64,000 nucleotides of DNA, taken from contig CAZXIJ010000001.1 of the NCBI GenBank assembly GCA_964640725.1, positions 124,001 through 188,000 of the forward strand, in the 5' to 3' direction. Below are positions 1 to 8,109 of the stretch, in pieces. The position numbers were made by a program, and so were the translations under genes. Under the pieces are notes generated by a model that worked only from the letters and a program-made list of their open reading frames with translations, made no database searches and had not been told where the DNA came from. The DNA comes from CALHVX01 sp964640725 (GTDB lineage: Bacteria > Pseudomonadota > Gammaproteobacteria > Pseudomonadales > Azotimanducaceae). Numbering within the stretch: the first letter of the stretch is position 1; the number at the start of each line of letters is the position of its first letter.

Positions 1-6
1 CGTCAT
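1..6 (-). CDS. Start of an unidentified gene running off the left edge
   Basis: Only two codons (ATG ACG on the minus strand) lie inside the window. The call rests on a strong ribosome-binding sequence, GGAGG, seven bases upstream of the ATG (bases 14-18 on the plus strand). Nothing can be said about the product. The next gene upstream, ydbL, ends at 203, so the space between holds no other convincing gene. Confidence 0.35.
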
Positions 7-202
7 GCGCCTGCCTCCGATTCGTGTTCCTAGATTAGACCGCGCCGTGCCGCAAAACCGCGACAAGTCGCCGATTCTCCGGCAACCGCGCGAGCACGAT
101 GGTCAATCCACTTGATTTTCTCGGGCCTTAGCATGCGATGCCCAGCGGCTCTCGGCAAGACCTGTTGAGTCGGCGATGGCCCGCTGACGCCCTCGGCCGC
201 GG

Positions 203-547
203 CTACGGTTTGCGCTGCCAGCGCTCGACAAAGATCCAGGCCCCGCTGGCTGTTCTGGCGAGCGTCTTCTTGCCCGCGAGCGCCTCGACCTTGGTTCTCT
301 CAAGGCCATGGGCCGCTGCAATGCGTTCGTACTCCGCCCGCCGCTTGGCATTGACCTCGGTCACCACCGCCATGGCATCGGCGGCAATGGTTTCCTGCAC
401 GGCGCCCAGGTAGCCGTCCGCCCGCTCGCCGACAACGCCCGCTGCCTTGAGGGCCTCCAGCGTATCCGCCTGGGCGGCTGCAGACGCCAGGGCCAGCAGC
501 GCTGCAAGGATCAGGCTCGCCCATCGATTGTGCTTGCTGCTGCGCAT
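203..547 (-). CDS. ydbL: YdbL family protein (DUF1318)
   Basis: A 114-residue exported protein. Residues 1 to about 27 form a signal peptide with the hydrophobic run ASLILAALLALASAAAQA, and the mature part carries the family-like text about 'AAGVVGERADGYLG'. In Escherichia coli YdbL is a periplasmic modulator of the YdbH-YnbE phospholipid bridge, limiting YnbE multimerisation. The ATG at 547 was chosen over an upstream start because a near-perfect TAGGAGG lies just ahead of it, overlapping the ynbE stop. It is the third gene of the ydbH-ynbE-ydbL set, in the same order as in E. coli. Confidence 0.85.
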   Translation of the reverse strand: MRSSKHNRWASLILAALLALASAAAQADTLEALKAAGVVGERADGYLGAVQETIAADAMAVVTEVNAKRRAEYERIAAAHGLERTKVEALAGKKTLARTASGAWIFVERWQRKP

Positions 548-557
548 GGCCAGCCTC

Positions 558-767
558 CTAGAACAGTTCCGAGTTGTCGGCGAACAGATCATCCAGGTCC
601 TGATCCACTTTGACGAGAATCTCGTGCTTGATGTTGACGTTCAGGTTGATCGTGATTGGCTCATCGGTCGCGACCTTTACCGTCGGCGTGCAGCCGCTCG
701 TTCCCAGACACAGCAGCACCGCGGCAAGCACGCCGGGCACTGGCAAGGGGCAGCGGAAATCGAGCAT
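558..767 (-). CDS. ynbE: YnbE family outer-membrane lipoprotein
   Basis: A 69-residue lipoprotein with a hydrophobic leader ending in a lipobox-like TSGC, followed by the conserved segment EPITINLNVNIKHEI and an acidic tail ending LF, closely resembling E. coli YnbE (about 61 residues). YnbE is an outer-membrane lipoprotein that pairs by beta-strand augmentation with the C-terminus of the inner-membrane-anchored YdbH. An in-frame ATG at 800 would add 11 residues, but it lies before the leader and is less likely. It sits between ydbH and ydbL with short spacing, so the three are probably co-transcribed. Confidence 0.85.
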   Translation of the reverse strand: MLDFRCPLPVPGVLAAVLLCLGTSGCTPTVKVATDEPITINLNVNIKHEILVKVDQDLDDLFADNSELF

Positions 768-825
768 GTCAGAGACTCTCTGCGGCAATGCACGGACCAT
801 AGCAGTGTCGTCCTGGCCAGGCGAG

Positions 826-3459
826 TTAGCGGTTCAGGCGCTGTTCAACCCGGTCTGTCAGCACTCGATCGGCGCGCAGGGACTGCAGCAGCAGCGGTAT
901 GTTGTTGGTCAGGTTCAGGTTGTACTGAATGGCCCGGCCTCGCTCCACCGCGGGGTTGGAACCCCGCAGGGACAGCGCCAGTGCCAGCTCGCCCGACGGC
1001 GCGTAGCTGACGTCGCCGGACAGGGCGCTGTAGCGAAAGTCCGTGAGCGCCCGGAGCGCGAAATCGAGCCCGGGCTGGCCAGTACTTTGAGCCAGGCTGT
1101 CGGTCAGCGCGATGGTGCCGCCTGGCGGTCGCGCCGCGATCTGCCCGCCGCTGATCGCAAGCGCCCCGTCCCGCACCGAAACGGGCAATCGACCGTCCAG
1201 GACACCAGTGCCGCGAACGTCCTCTCCCTCCAGGGCCAGCAGTTCTGCCAGAGCAAGCCCCTGCAGGTCGAGCACAAAGTCGGCATCCAGGGGCTCCACG
1301 GCCAGCTCGAACGGCGCGCTGGCCACGGTCCCCCCAAAGGCGGCGATGCGGCCAGCGCCGACCGCCAGCCGGGTACCGGTCGCGTCCCCGGCAAGGCGCA
1401 GCGGCAGGGCAGCCAGGGTCAAAGAAAAGCCGGGATCGAGCCGTGCAAGGGTCAGGGGCGCATCGCCGGGCGTCGCCAGCTCGAAGACAGCGTCGTCGCC
1501 AGCGCCAGCCCAGCGCAGCTCAAGCCCGCTGAACGGGCTGGTATCGAGCTGGCCGGCGCCGCCGGCCAAGGACCCTTCGAGCGTCCACCGGGCCTGCTCG
1601 GCAAGGGTCAGGGCGAAGACGCCGCGCAGCAGTCCCGCATCCAGCTCAACGGGGTGCGGCCAGCGCCGGAAGAGCCCCGCAAAGAAAGGGCGCTGCACCG
1701 GATGCTCGAAGGGCGCGGTCAGCTGCACGCGCCCGCTGCCAAGGTCCGCCGAACCCGAGACGGGCACTCGCAGCGGCCCGGTTTCAGCGTGGCCGGAAAA
1801 GGTCGCCGTCCCGGGCGACAGAGTCACGGTAGCCTGGGCGCTGACCGGCTTGAGGGCCAAGGGTGGATCCAGGGCCCGCAGCGCCTCCAGGTCCACGACC
1901 AGGTTGCTGACTGCGGCCGCTACCTGCGCCGTCACGCCATCGGCAGCCCAGTTGAGGCTGCCCTGGTAGGACAGATCCCCGCCCAGCAGGTCGGAGGACG
2001 GTTTCGATACCAGCCCCAGCCGGGACAACAGGCGCGCCGGCACCGGGTAAGCGTGGGCAAAGCGCAACTCGCCGCGCGCTCCGTCCGCGGCCGCGGCGAT
2101 CGATACAGGCAGTCGCGCGTCGCCGAGATCAAGCTGCAGCTCCCCAGACAGCTCGCCCGTTTGCAGGCGGCGCAGATCAACGCCCACCGCCCCGGACGGC
2201 GCAAAACCGCGTATCCGTCCGGCCAGCAACGCGCTACCGGTGACCGCGGCGGAGGTCCCGCTAGCCTCCGTCAGGGTGAGCTGCAGAGCATCGTGGCTGC
2301 CCGTGAGATCGCAGCGCGGTCCGGCGCCAAGGGCCCAGCCGCGAGCATCGATCACCACGGGCCAGGGCCCCGTCAGCGAGCACCGCAGGTCGATTGCGCC
2401 TGCGGCATCGCTCGTGGCAACACCTTCGGCAACACCTTGGGCAGCGCCTGCCCCGACCGCCGACGCTGTCAGCGTATCGACCGTCAGCTGCAGCGTGCCG
2501 GCGTCGAAGGCCGCAACGCCGGCAAGGGCCGACACCTGCAGTTCCGGCAGCCGCAACGCCAGATCAAAATCGCCGCTGCCGACAAGGTCGCCGGGGCCGA
2601 AGGCGGCCGGCAAAGGCCAGGGCAGCCGGGCCCGCAGCGCCACCCGCCCCCGAGCCAGCTGCGCAGGCACTGGCGCCGGGCTGCCCAGCAACGCATCGAG
2701 CAACCGCGACTCCGCCTCGTCGAGGATGATCCGCGCTGACAGGTCGAGCGCCGAACTTCCCAAGCGCGTCGACAGACGCACCGTTTCTGTCCCGTCAGGA
2801 CCGGCCAGGGCCAGGCGGAGCGCCTCGCCGGCCTGGTAGCGCAGCGTCAGATCGAGCGGCGGTCCGGTCCCTGCCCCGGCGTTGCGCCCGCTGCCAATGC
2901 CGGCAAGAGGCAGCAATCCGTGCCAGGCCAGCGCCGCCGTCAGGCGTTGCGGAGACTGCTGCAGCTGGCCGGTCGCCCAGACCCCGGCGGCCGGCAGCTG
3001 CAGGGACAGCCGGGCGACCCGCAGCGCCTGCCAGGGCAAGCGCTGCAGCCAGGCTTCGGGTTCGAGGGTCGCCGGCAACTGTTCAAGGTGCAGCCCGCCG
3101 TCACTGGGGCCAGCCGCCGCGGCCAGCCGGGTGTAGGACAGGGAACCGACGTCGATCGCATCAAGTCGTCCGCGCCACAGCAGCGCTGGCCGGTAGCCCA
3201 ACCGCAGCTGTTCCAGGCCCACAGCCTGCTCTGCGTTGCCAATCAGCAGGCGCGGGATCTGCCAGCCGGAAAGTCCAGGGCGAGCGACGGCAATCGACAG
3301 GAGCTGATAGCCCCGCGGGGCCAGCAGGGCATCCAGCGCCGGAGGCAGCCACAAGGGCAGCAGGGACCAGGCGCCGGCGAGCAGCAGAGCGGGAGCCAGA
3401 CACAGGGCCCCGAGCCATCGACCAAGGCGCCGTCCCGAGCGACGACCGGCGACGGTCAT
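826..3459 (-). CDS. ydbH: YdbH-type AsmA-like intermembrane phospholipid transport protein
   Basis: An 877-residue protein (E. coli YdbH is about 879). It has an N-terminal membrane anchor after an arginine-rich start (LGALCLAPALLLAGAWSLLP), then a long beta-rich repetitive body without cysteines forming any catalytic motif, as expected of the bridge-like AsmA superfamily that spans the periplasm and carries phospholipids to the outer membrane. The C-terminus (FRYSALSGDVSYAPSGELAL, then SLRGSNPAVERG) is the conserved end that contacts YnbE. A TTG at 3489 would add ten residues; the ATG at 3459 directly precedes the basic anchor and is preferred, although neither has a strong ribosome-binding site. 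Confidence 0.85.
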   Translation of the reverse strand: MTVAGRRSGRRLGRWLGALCLAPALLLAGAWSLLPLWLPPALDALLAPRGYQLLSIAVARPGLSGWQIPRLLIGNAEQAVGLEQLRLGYRPALLWRGRLDAIDVGSLSYTRLAAAAGPSDGGLHLEQLPATLEPEAWLQRLPWQALRVARLSLQLPAAGVWATGQLQQSPQRLTAALAWHGLLPLAGIGSGRNAGAGTGPPLDLTLRYQAGEALRLALAGPDGTETVRLSTRLGSSALDLSARIILDEAESRLLDALLGSPAPVPAQLARGRVALRARLPWPLPAAFGPGDLVGSGDFDLALRLPELQVSALAGVAAFDAGTLQLTVDTLTASAVGAGAAQGVAEGVATSDAAGAIDLRCSLTGPWPVVIDARGWALGAGPRCDLTGSHDALQLTLTEASGTSAAVTGSALLAGRIRGFAPSGAVGVDLRRLQTGELSGELQLDLGDARLPVSIAAAADGARGELRFAHAYPVPARLLSRLGLVSKPSSDLLGGDLSYQGSLNWAADGVTAQVAAAVSNLVVDLEALRALDPPLALKPVSAQATVTLSPGTATFSGHAETGPLRVPVSGSADLGSGRVQLTAPFEHPVQRPFFAGLFRRWPHPVELDAGLLRGVFALTLAEQARWTLEGSLAGGAGQLDTSPFSGLELRWAGAGDDAVFELATPGDAPLTLARLDPGFSLTLAALPLRLAGDATGTRLAVGAGRIAAFGGTVASAPFELAVEPLDADFVLDLQGLALAELLALEGEDVRGTGVLDGRLPVSVRDGALAISGGQIAARPPGGTIALTDSLAQSTGQPGLDFALRALTDFRYSALSGDVSYAPSGELALALSLRGSNPAVERGRAIQYNLNLTNNIPLLLQSLRADRVLTDRVEQRLNR

Positions 3460-3556
3460 CGTGCTTGCAGAGAGTTCTGGGGCGAGCAACGCAGGGTTCC
3501 GGCGCGATGGCGACGGCCGCTACCGTACACCACCGCGCCGAAGAGGCATCCCGAGC

Positions 3557-4789
3557 TCAGGCGCCGAGGGCTCGCGCGCGCTCCAGCCGAACCGCCAGCA
3601 CCAGCGGCAGGACAATCGCGAGCGCGATCAGCAAGCTTGCCAGCGCCAGCAGGACCAGCGTCGTGCGCATGCCCCACAGGTCAAAGGCGTAGCCCACGAA
3701 AGGGCCGGTAAGCGCGAAGGCCCCGCGAAAACCAAAGCTTGCCAGCGAGTTCGCCGTCGCCCGGATCTCGCTGGGCACGCGCTGGTTGAACGCGTCCCGC
3801 AGAGTCACCAGGCCCAGGCCGCGCGCAACAAAGAAGCTCACGCTGACAGCAACGCCGCCGACCACGCCAAGCTGGTCCATCAGCAGGTAGCCCAGGACCG
3901 GCGCAACCGCTATCAGGGTCAGCAACACGCCAACGCCCAGCCGTTCTTCGACCACGTGTGCGAAGCGCCCAGCCAGAGCGGTGACCAGCGCCAGGCCGCC
4001 CCACAGGTAGCCGAAGTGCGCCAGGTCCACGCCCTGCTCAGACCACAGCTTTTGCAGCAGCCAGACCGCGTTGAAGGTAGTCAGGGACCAGACCGACAGC
4101 GCCAGGAAACACAGCCGCAGCACGGCGCTGTGGTGCCAGATCGCGCGCCAGATCGCGGCCAGCTGGCGCAGATGCTCGGCGCCGCGCACCGCCCCCTGGG
4201 GCCTTGCGAGACGTTCGACGGGCGGCTCGACCAGCAACACCGACAGCAGCAGCGGCAGCCAGCCAATCACCGCCTGCACCAGCAAGGCAACGTCGACGGC
4301 AACGAAGATCAGCAGCGCGCTGAGGGTAATGGCCGCTAACGCTTCAGACAGCGTGCGCGCCGCATACAGCTTGCCGACCACACTTCTTTGCCGCGCCACG
4401 CTGCGGCCAGAAGCGAGCTCTGAGTCGTAGACCATCGCGATGTCCGCGCCGGAGACCAGGCTGTGGCTCACGGCCAGGCAGGCCTCGAACAGCGCCAGGC
4501 CCCAGAAGCCCTCGGCAAACACCAGCACCGTCGTGCCGACACCGCTGAACAGGCTGCCAACAATGAGCATCTGTCGCCGGCCGAGCAGGTCCGCCAGGTA
4601 CCCGGAGGGAATTTCCATCACCAGCACCATCACCGCGAACAGCGCCTGCAGAGAGAACACCTCCTGCATGGACAGGCCTTTGCTCTGAAAGAAAGGCACC
4701 GCAATGGGCAGAAAAATGAGGAACACCTGAAAAAACGCCAGCCATAGCGTGCGCGTCAGGTTCCGTTGCATTTGGGCTTCAAACTTCAT
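3557..4789 (-). CDS. MFS transporter, drug/efflux type
   Basis: A 410-residue membrane protein with about twelve hydrophobic segments. The loop between segments 2 and 3 carries the major facilitator signature as GYLADLLGRRQML, which fits the motif A pattern G-x-x-x-D-x-x-G-R-R. The substrate cannot be read from sequence. A good GGAGAGG site lies six to ten bases upstream of the ATG. It ends about 100 bases before the ydbH start and points the same way, so it may be the first gene of that transcript. A strong minus-strand terminator (4836-4870) sits only 46 bases ahead of the start, so its own promoter must be very close or expression must depend on readthrough. Confidence 0.85.
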   Translation of the reverse strand: MKFEAQMQRNLTRTLWLAFFQVFLIFLPIAVPFFQSKGLSMQEVFSLQALFAVMVLVMEIPSGYLADLLGRRQMLIVGSLFSGVGTTVLVFAEGFWGLALFEACLAVSHSLVSGADIAMVYDSELASGRSVARQRSVVGKLYAARTLSEALAAITLSALLIFVAVDVALLVQAVIGWLPLLLSVLLVEPPVERLARPQGAVRGAEHLRQLAAIWRAIWHHSAVLRLCFLALSVWSLTTFNAVWLLQKLWSEQGVDLAHFGYLWGGLALVTALAGRFAHVVEERLGVGVLLTLIAVAPVLGYLLMDQLGVVGGVAVSVSFFVARGLGLVTLRDAFNQRVPSEIRATANSLASFGFRGAFALTGPFVGYAFDLWGMRTTLVLLALASLLIALAIVLPLVLAVRLERARALGA

Positions 4790-4835
4790 GATCTCCTCTC
4801 CTTCGAGAGATCGGTGTATTCATGCCCCCGGAACG

Positions 4836-4870
4836 AAAAAGCCCCGAAGGCCTGGGGCTCTTCGGGGCTT
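4836..4870 (-). terminator. Rho-independent terminator on the minus strand
   Basis: A perfect ten-pair stem, AAGCCCCGAA at 4839-4848 and TTCGGGGCTT at 4861-4870, encloses a 12-base loop. On the minus strand the stem is followed by TTTTT (4836-4840). It closes whatever is transcribed from the 4871-5255 region and stands between that region and the MFS start codon at 4789. Confidence 0.85.
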
Positions 4871-4897
4871 GTGTATCGCGCAGTTGCGGAACAGAAG

Positions 4898-5053
4898 TCA
4901 GCCGTCGGAGCCTCCCGGCGAGTGCTTGGGTGAGGACCACAGCCCGTGATCCGCAAAGCACCAAACGCCCGCCGGCATGCACTCGCCAAAGATCGCGGCG
5001 CACACATGGGCGCCGCGAGCGGAAGCGATGGTTTGGAATGCAGTCACGTTCAT
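4898..5053 (-). CDS. Candidate 51-residue small protein, unknown
   Basis: An ORF starting ATG AAC GTG ACT and ending in TGA 28 bases before the perfect terminator stem. The predicted peptide begins MNVTAFQTIASARGAHV, contains three cysteines and two tryptophans, and has no hydrophobic segment long enough for a membrane helix. The ribosome-binding site is weak. The tight placement against a strong terminator is the main support. It may equally be a chance ORF inside a non-coding RNA or attenuator, and no family is recognised. Confidence 0.3.
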   Translation of the reverse strand: MNVTAFQTIASARGAHVCAAIFGECMPAGVWCFADHGLWSSPKHSPGGSDG

Positions 5054-5255
5054 GCGTCTGTCAGCGATCCGTCAGAAAAATTTCGATGTCAGTGCAGTTG
5101 CCGCCACAAGCGCAGCAAATTCAAGGCGCGCATTCTGCGCCCGGTATGGAGGCAAGTAAAGACGAGGACCGGGAAAAGTGCCAACTGCGTGCCGTCCGCA
5201 GCGGCGGATCAGCGGTCAGCGCTTGCCAGACCTCGTCCGGCGATGCAGCGGACGC

Positions 5256-5663
5256 TCACCCGCCGCAGGCCTGATTGGGATCTTCGGGCCGGCGACCCTT
5301 GATCATTGTGCGCAGCCGGTCCATCAGCGTTTCGAACTTCAGGTCGGTAAACTCGCCGGCATCCAGCCACAGCCCGTCGCAATTTGGACAGGATTCGTAC
5401 CAGATGTGCGCCTGCCGTTCGTCGGTGCGCTTGCACATGGTCGTGCCGCACTCCGGGCAGGCGACATCGTCCAGCCGATCGAGCACCCGGCCGACCTTGG
5501 GATCACCGGTATCGAGCACGGCCTCGCTCATGCGGGCCTGCTTCATGGCCATCAGCATGTCCGGCTTCAGAAACAGCCCACTGCATTCGTTGCAGCGATG
5601 AATCACGATTTCGTCGCCGAAGGATTGAGGCTCCAGGACGCCCTGGCATTTGGCACAGTTCAT
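5256..5663 (-). CDS. zf-TFIIB type zinc-ribbon protein
   Basis: A 135-residue soluble protein with two zinc ribbons of the zf-TFIIB family. The first is C-A-K-C at residues 3-6 with H-R-C-N-E-C near residue 25; the second is C-P-E-C near residue 69 with C-P-N-C near residue 92. Each ribbon is followed by a hydrophobic G-L-[FW]-L-[KD] segment typical of the family. Function is not known; such proteins are small metal-binding modules found singly in many Proteobacteria. A GGAAAC site precedes the ATG. It ends far upstream of the 4836-4870 terminator. Confidence 0.75.
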   Translation of the reverse strand: MNCAKCQGVLEPQSFGDEIVIHRCNECSGLFLKPDMLMAMKQARMSEAVLDTGDPKVGRVLDRLDDVACPECGTTMCKRTDERQAHIWYESCPNCDGLWLDAGEFTDLKFETLMDRLRTMIKGRRPEDPNQACGG

Positions 5664-5751
5664 GTTCGTTTCCGATCATTGGGGCCGGCACGACCATACG
5701 CACCGACTCGATATTGCGGGTCCCCGGCGCAGGCGGCCGACGAGCATAGCC

Positions 5752-6666
5752 TCAGGTCGTTAAAGCCTGACGCAACATGGCCCGGTAGCCAGGCTGAACC
5801 TCCATGCGCGGTCCGAGCCCCTGCCCCAGCAGCTGCTGGTGCATCTCTGACAGCCGGTAGCAGGGCGCGTTCACTACCAGATGGTGTTCCAAATGATAGT
5901 TGACGAAATAGGGCGCAATAAACGCGCGCTCCAGCCAGTTCGCCTGCGTCGTTCGCGTGTTGCGCAGGCGGTCATCGTTGTCCGGCACGGCCCCGTGTTC
6001 GCCAATGTTGCGCAGCCGGGTCACCAGCCGGTTCCAGGTCAGCGCCGGCACCCACCACAGCAAGAAGTACAGGGCCCAATGCCCGCTCGCGGCAAAACCG
6101 GCAAACAGCACCAGGTTAATCAGCAGGTTGGGTCCCAGCCGCTCCAGGCCCACTGCAACGCCATCCGCAAAGGACCGGCGAATGATCTGGGCGTACTGCT
6201 TGTAGCCCGTCTGCCCGGTCAGATCTCGCAGTACCTTGCGCCGGAAGCTCGACCCGGAAATGGGAAAGGGCGCAGACAAGTGCAGATCAGGGTCTTCCGC
6301 CTGCTGGGTGTGTCGATGGTGCTTGAGGTGATAGCGCCGGTAACTGTCGATACCGCCGCCCAGCAACGGCCGGCTGAGCAGCCATTCGCTGACCCAGTCG
6401 TTCAGGCGCCGGTCGGCAAACAGGGCACCGTGGGCGCCGTCGTGAGACAGCACGGCCAGACCCAGCTGCCGCGTGCCGATCAGCGCAATGCCCAGCAGGA
6501 TCGAAACCGGATGCGTCCACCAGGCGACCGCGACCCAGATCCCGACAATCACCAGCCAGCAATGTGCCACGAGCCACCAGGCCCGGGCATCGGAAACCCG
6601 CCGATAGGCCTTTAGTTCCGCCTCGCTGAAGAAATCGCCAGGGCGCTGGTCAGTCGCCGTACTCAT
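5752..6666 (-). CDS. Membrane fatty acid desaturase family protein
   Basis: A 304-residue integral membrane di-iron enzyme. The three histidine boxes are visible: H75-D-G-A-H, H113-L-K-H-H, and H-L-E-H-H in the C-terminal quarter. Two hydrophobic hairpins separate boxes one and two from box three. The family inserts double bonds or hydroxyl groups into fatty acyl chains or related lipids using oxygen and an electron donor; the precise substrate is not deducible. It starts with no clear ribosome-binding site only 40 bases from a divergent hydrolase gene, so the two promoters must overlap. Confidence 0.85.
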   Translation of the reverse strand: MSTATDQRPGDFFSEAELKAYRRVSDARAWWLVAHCWLVIVGIWVAVAWWTHPVSILLGIALIGTRQLGLAVLSHDGAHGALFADRRLNDWVSEWLLSRPLLGGGIDSYRRYHLKHHRHTQQAEDPDLHLSAPFPISGSSFRRKVLRDLTGQTGYKQYAQIIRRSFADGVAVGLERLGPNLLINLVLFAGFAASGHWALYFLLWWVPALTWNRLVTRLRNIGEHGAVPDNDDRLRNTRTTQANWLERAFIAPYFVNYHLEHHLVVNAPCYRLSEMHQQLLGQGLGPRMEVQPGYRAMLRQALTT

Positions 6667-6694
6667 GGGGCAGATGGTAACACCGGGGACCCGC

Positions 6695-6706
6695 TATACT
6701 GGGCGG
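6695..6706 (+). promoter_or_regulatory. -10 element spaced for a leaderless transcript
   Basis: TATACT at 6695-6700 is followed by exactly six bases (gggcgg) and then the ATG of the MBL hydrolase. A normal sigma70 start would fall on the A of the ATG. No ribosome-binding site is present. Three other genes in the window share this spacing (see 29428, 32533 and 38844). Confidence 0.5.
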
Positions 6707-7831
6707 ATGAGCGAAATCAGCAAGTTACGTTACCCAATCGACACTCATCCAGAGCCCGGCACGACCCGGGAGCTCGCGCCCGGCGTGCGCTGGCTGACCA
6801 TGCCCATGGGCGGGTCCCTGAACCACATCAACCTCTACCTGCTGGAGGACGATACCGGCTGGTGGATTGTGGACACCGGGCTGAACCTGCCAGACACCCA
6901 GGGGCACTGGGAGACCATTGTCGAGCACGAGCTGGGCGGCAAACCGGTCATCGCCGTGCTGTGCACCCATTTCCACCCGGACCACATCGGCCAGGCCCGC
7001 TACCTGACGGACCGCTTCCAGTGCCCGCTGTACATGACCCACGCGGAGTACTACCAGGCCCGGGCATTCTTCGGCTCTGGCCCAGGCAGCGGTTCCGATA
7101 GCCGCACCGGTTGGGCCAGCCGCAAGTTCTACCGGGAAGCGGGCATGTCCGATGCCTTCCTGGACGAGCTCAAACGCCAGTGGGCGTCCCGCAGCGCCGA
7201 CGCGATGGTGATGCCCAGCATGCCGGACGGCTACACACGGCTGCGCGACGGCATGACCCTGACCATCGGCGGCCGGGAGTGGCGCATTGTGGTCGGCTCC
7301 GGGCACTCCCCGGAGCACGCCTGCCTGCTGTGCCCGGAGCTGAAGGTGCTGCTGTCCGGCGACCAGATCTTGCCCATCATCACCAGCAACGTCAGCGTTC
7401 ATGCGAGCGAGCCCAACGCCAACCCCATGAAGGACTGGATGGAGTCCCACGACCGGCTGCTGGACCTGCCCGAAGACCTGTTCGTGCTGCCAGCACACAA
7501 CCTGCCGTTTTACGGCGTGCGCAGCCGGCTCCGGGACCTGATCGCGCATCACGAAGACCGCATGCTGGCCATCGAAGAGGCCTGCACCACACCGCAAACG
7601 TCCAAAGACCTGCTGCCGGTGCTGTTCAACCGCAAGCTGGACCCGCGCCAGATGATGATGGCGCTCGGCGAAGCCATTGCGCACGTTCATCTGCTGCTGC
7701 ATCGCAATCGCCTGGACCGCACGATGCACGAGGACGGCGCCTGGCGCTTTACGGCCATCGCCCCCGATCTGGCCCGGCGCGCGCACCCGGACGCTCACGA
7801 CGCGCCGAGCAGCGGCCCGATGCTGGTGTAG
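6707..7831 (+). CDS. Metallo-beta-lactamase fold hydrolase
   Basis: A 374-residue protein with the metal motif T-H-F-H-P-D-H-I-G at about residues 88-96, a second histidine in GSGHSPEH, and an aspartate in LLSGDQILP, the usual di-zinc ligand set. It has an extra C-terminal helical region (about 100 residues) as in LACTB2-like and related hydrolases that act on thioesters, glutathione adducts or nucleic acids. The ATG at 6707 was chosen because the N-terminal strand starts just after it and a -10 element sits six bases ahead. Its stop overlaps the start of the next gene by one base (TAGTG). Confidence 0.85.
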   Translation: MSEISKLRYPIDTHPEPGTTRELAPGVRWLTMPMGGSLNHINLYLLEDDTGWWIVDTGLNLPDTQGHWETIVEHELGGKPVIAVLCTHFHPDHIGQARYLTDRFQCPLYMTHAEYYQARAFFGSGPGSGSDSRTGWASRKFYREAGMSDAFLDELKRQWASRSADAMVMPSMPDGYTRLRDGMTLTIGGREWRIVVGSGHSPEHACLLCPELKVLLSGDQILPIITSNVSVHASEPNANPMKDWMESHDRLLDLPEDLFVLPAHNLPFYGVRSRLRDLIAHHEDRMLAIEEACTTPQTSKDLLPVLFNRKLDPRQMMMALGEAIAHVHLLLHRNRLDRTMHEDGAWRFTAIAPDLARRAHPDAHDAPSSGPMLV

Positions 7832-8109
7832 TGGCCGACGACTTGCCCCAAAAAATCCGCCGCACCAGTTACCGCACGCTTGTCTGGGCACGGGATCGGG
7901 TGCCGCCGGGTGTCCGCAGCCTCCTGGGCGTGCTGCTGTGCATTGGCGGCGTGCTGGGCTTTCTGCCGGTGCTGGGATTCTGGATGCTGCCTCTGGGCCT
8001 GGGCTTTATCGCCATGGACGTGCCCGGGCTGCGCAGCCGCCTGAACGTGCGCATCGACAATCTGAAAGCGCGGATCGAGCGCTACGACGCCGAGCAGTCG
8101 AGCCAGTAA
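7831..8109 (+). CDS. Small membrane protein, PGPGW-like
   Basis: A 92-residue protein read from a GTG that overlaps the stop of the preceding hydrolase. Two hydrophobic segments (SLLGVLLCIGGVLGFLPV and FWMLPLGLGFIAM) form a short hairpin, followed by a basic amphipathic tail (SRLNVRIDNLKARIERY). The hairpin with conserved proline and glycine resembles the PGPGW family of putative membrane proteins, whose role is unknown. The last 28 bases overlap, tail to tail, the convergent MBL gene ending at 8082. Confidence 0.6.
   Translation: MADDLPQKIRRTSYRTLVWARDRVPPGVRSLLGVLLCIGGVLGFLPVLGFWMLPLGLGFIAMDVPGLRSRLNVRIDNLKARIERYDAEQSSQ

Larger units (their letters stand above)
4790..5255. other. 466-base intergenic region with terminator and possible short transcript
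   Basis: Between the zinc-finger gene and the MFS gene there is no ORF of normal size. It holds the minus-strand terminator at 4836-4870, directly preceded by a candidate 51-codon ORF (4898-5053). An AT-richer patch near 5080-5135 is a plausible promoter zone, but no clear -35/-10 pair was found. It may be a small RNA or an attenuated leader of the MFS gene. 6S RNA was considered, but its conserved features were not recognisable. Confidence 0.5.

Noticed and set aside
610..2739. 709-codon ORF on the plus strand
   Set aside because: It lies wholly antisense to ydbH, has low-complexity R/Q/G-rich composition with no recognisable domain, and results from GC codon bias.
4871..5255. Possible 6S RNA or riboswitch
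   Set aside because: The long closing stem and conserved bulge of 6S RNA could not be found, and no riboswitch core was recognised; kept only as an unassigned leader.
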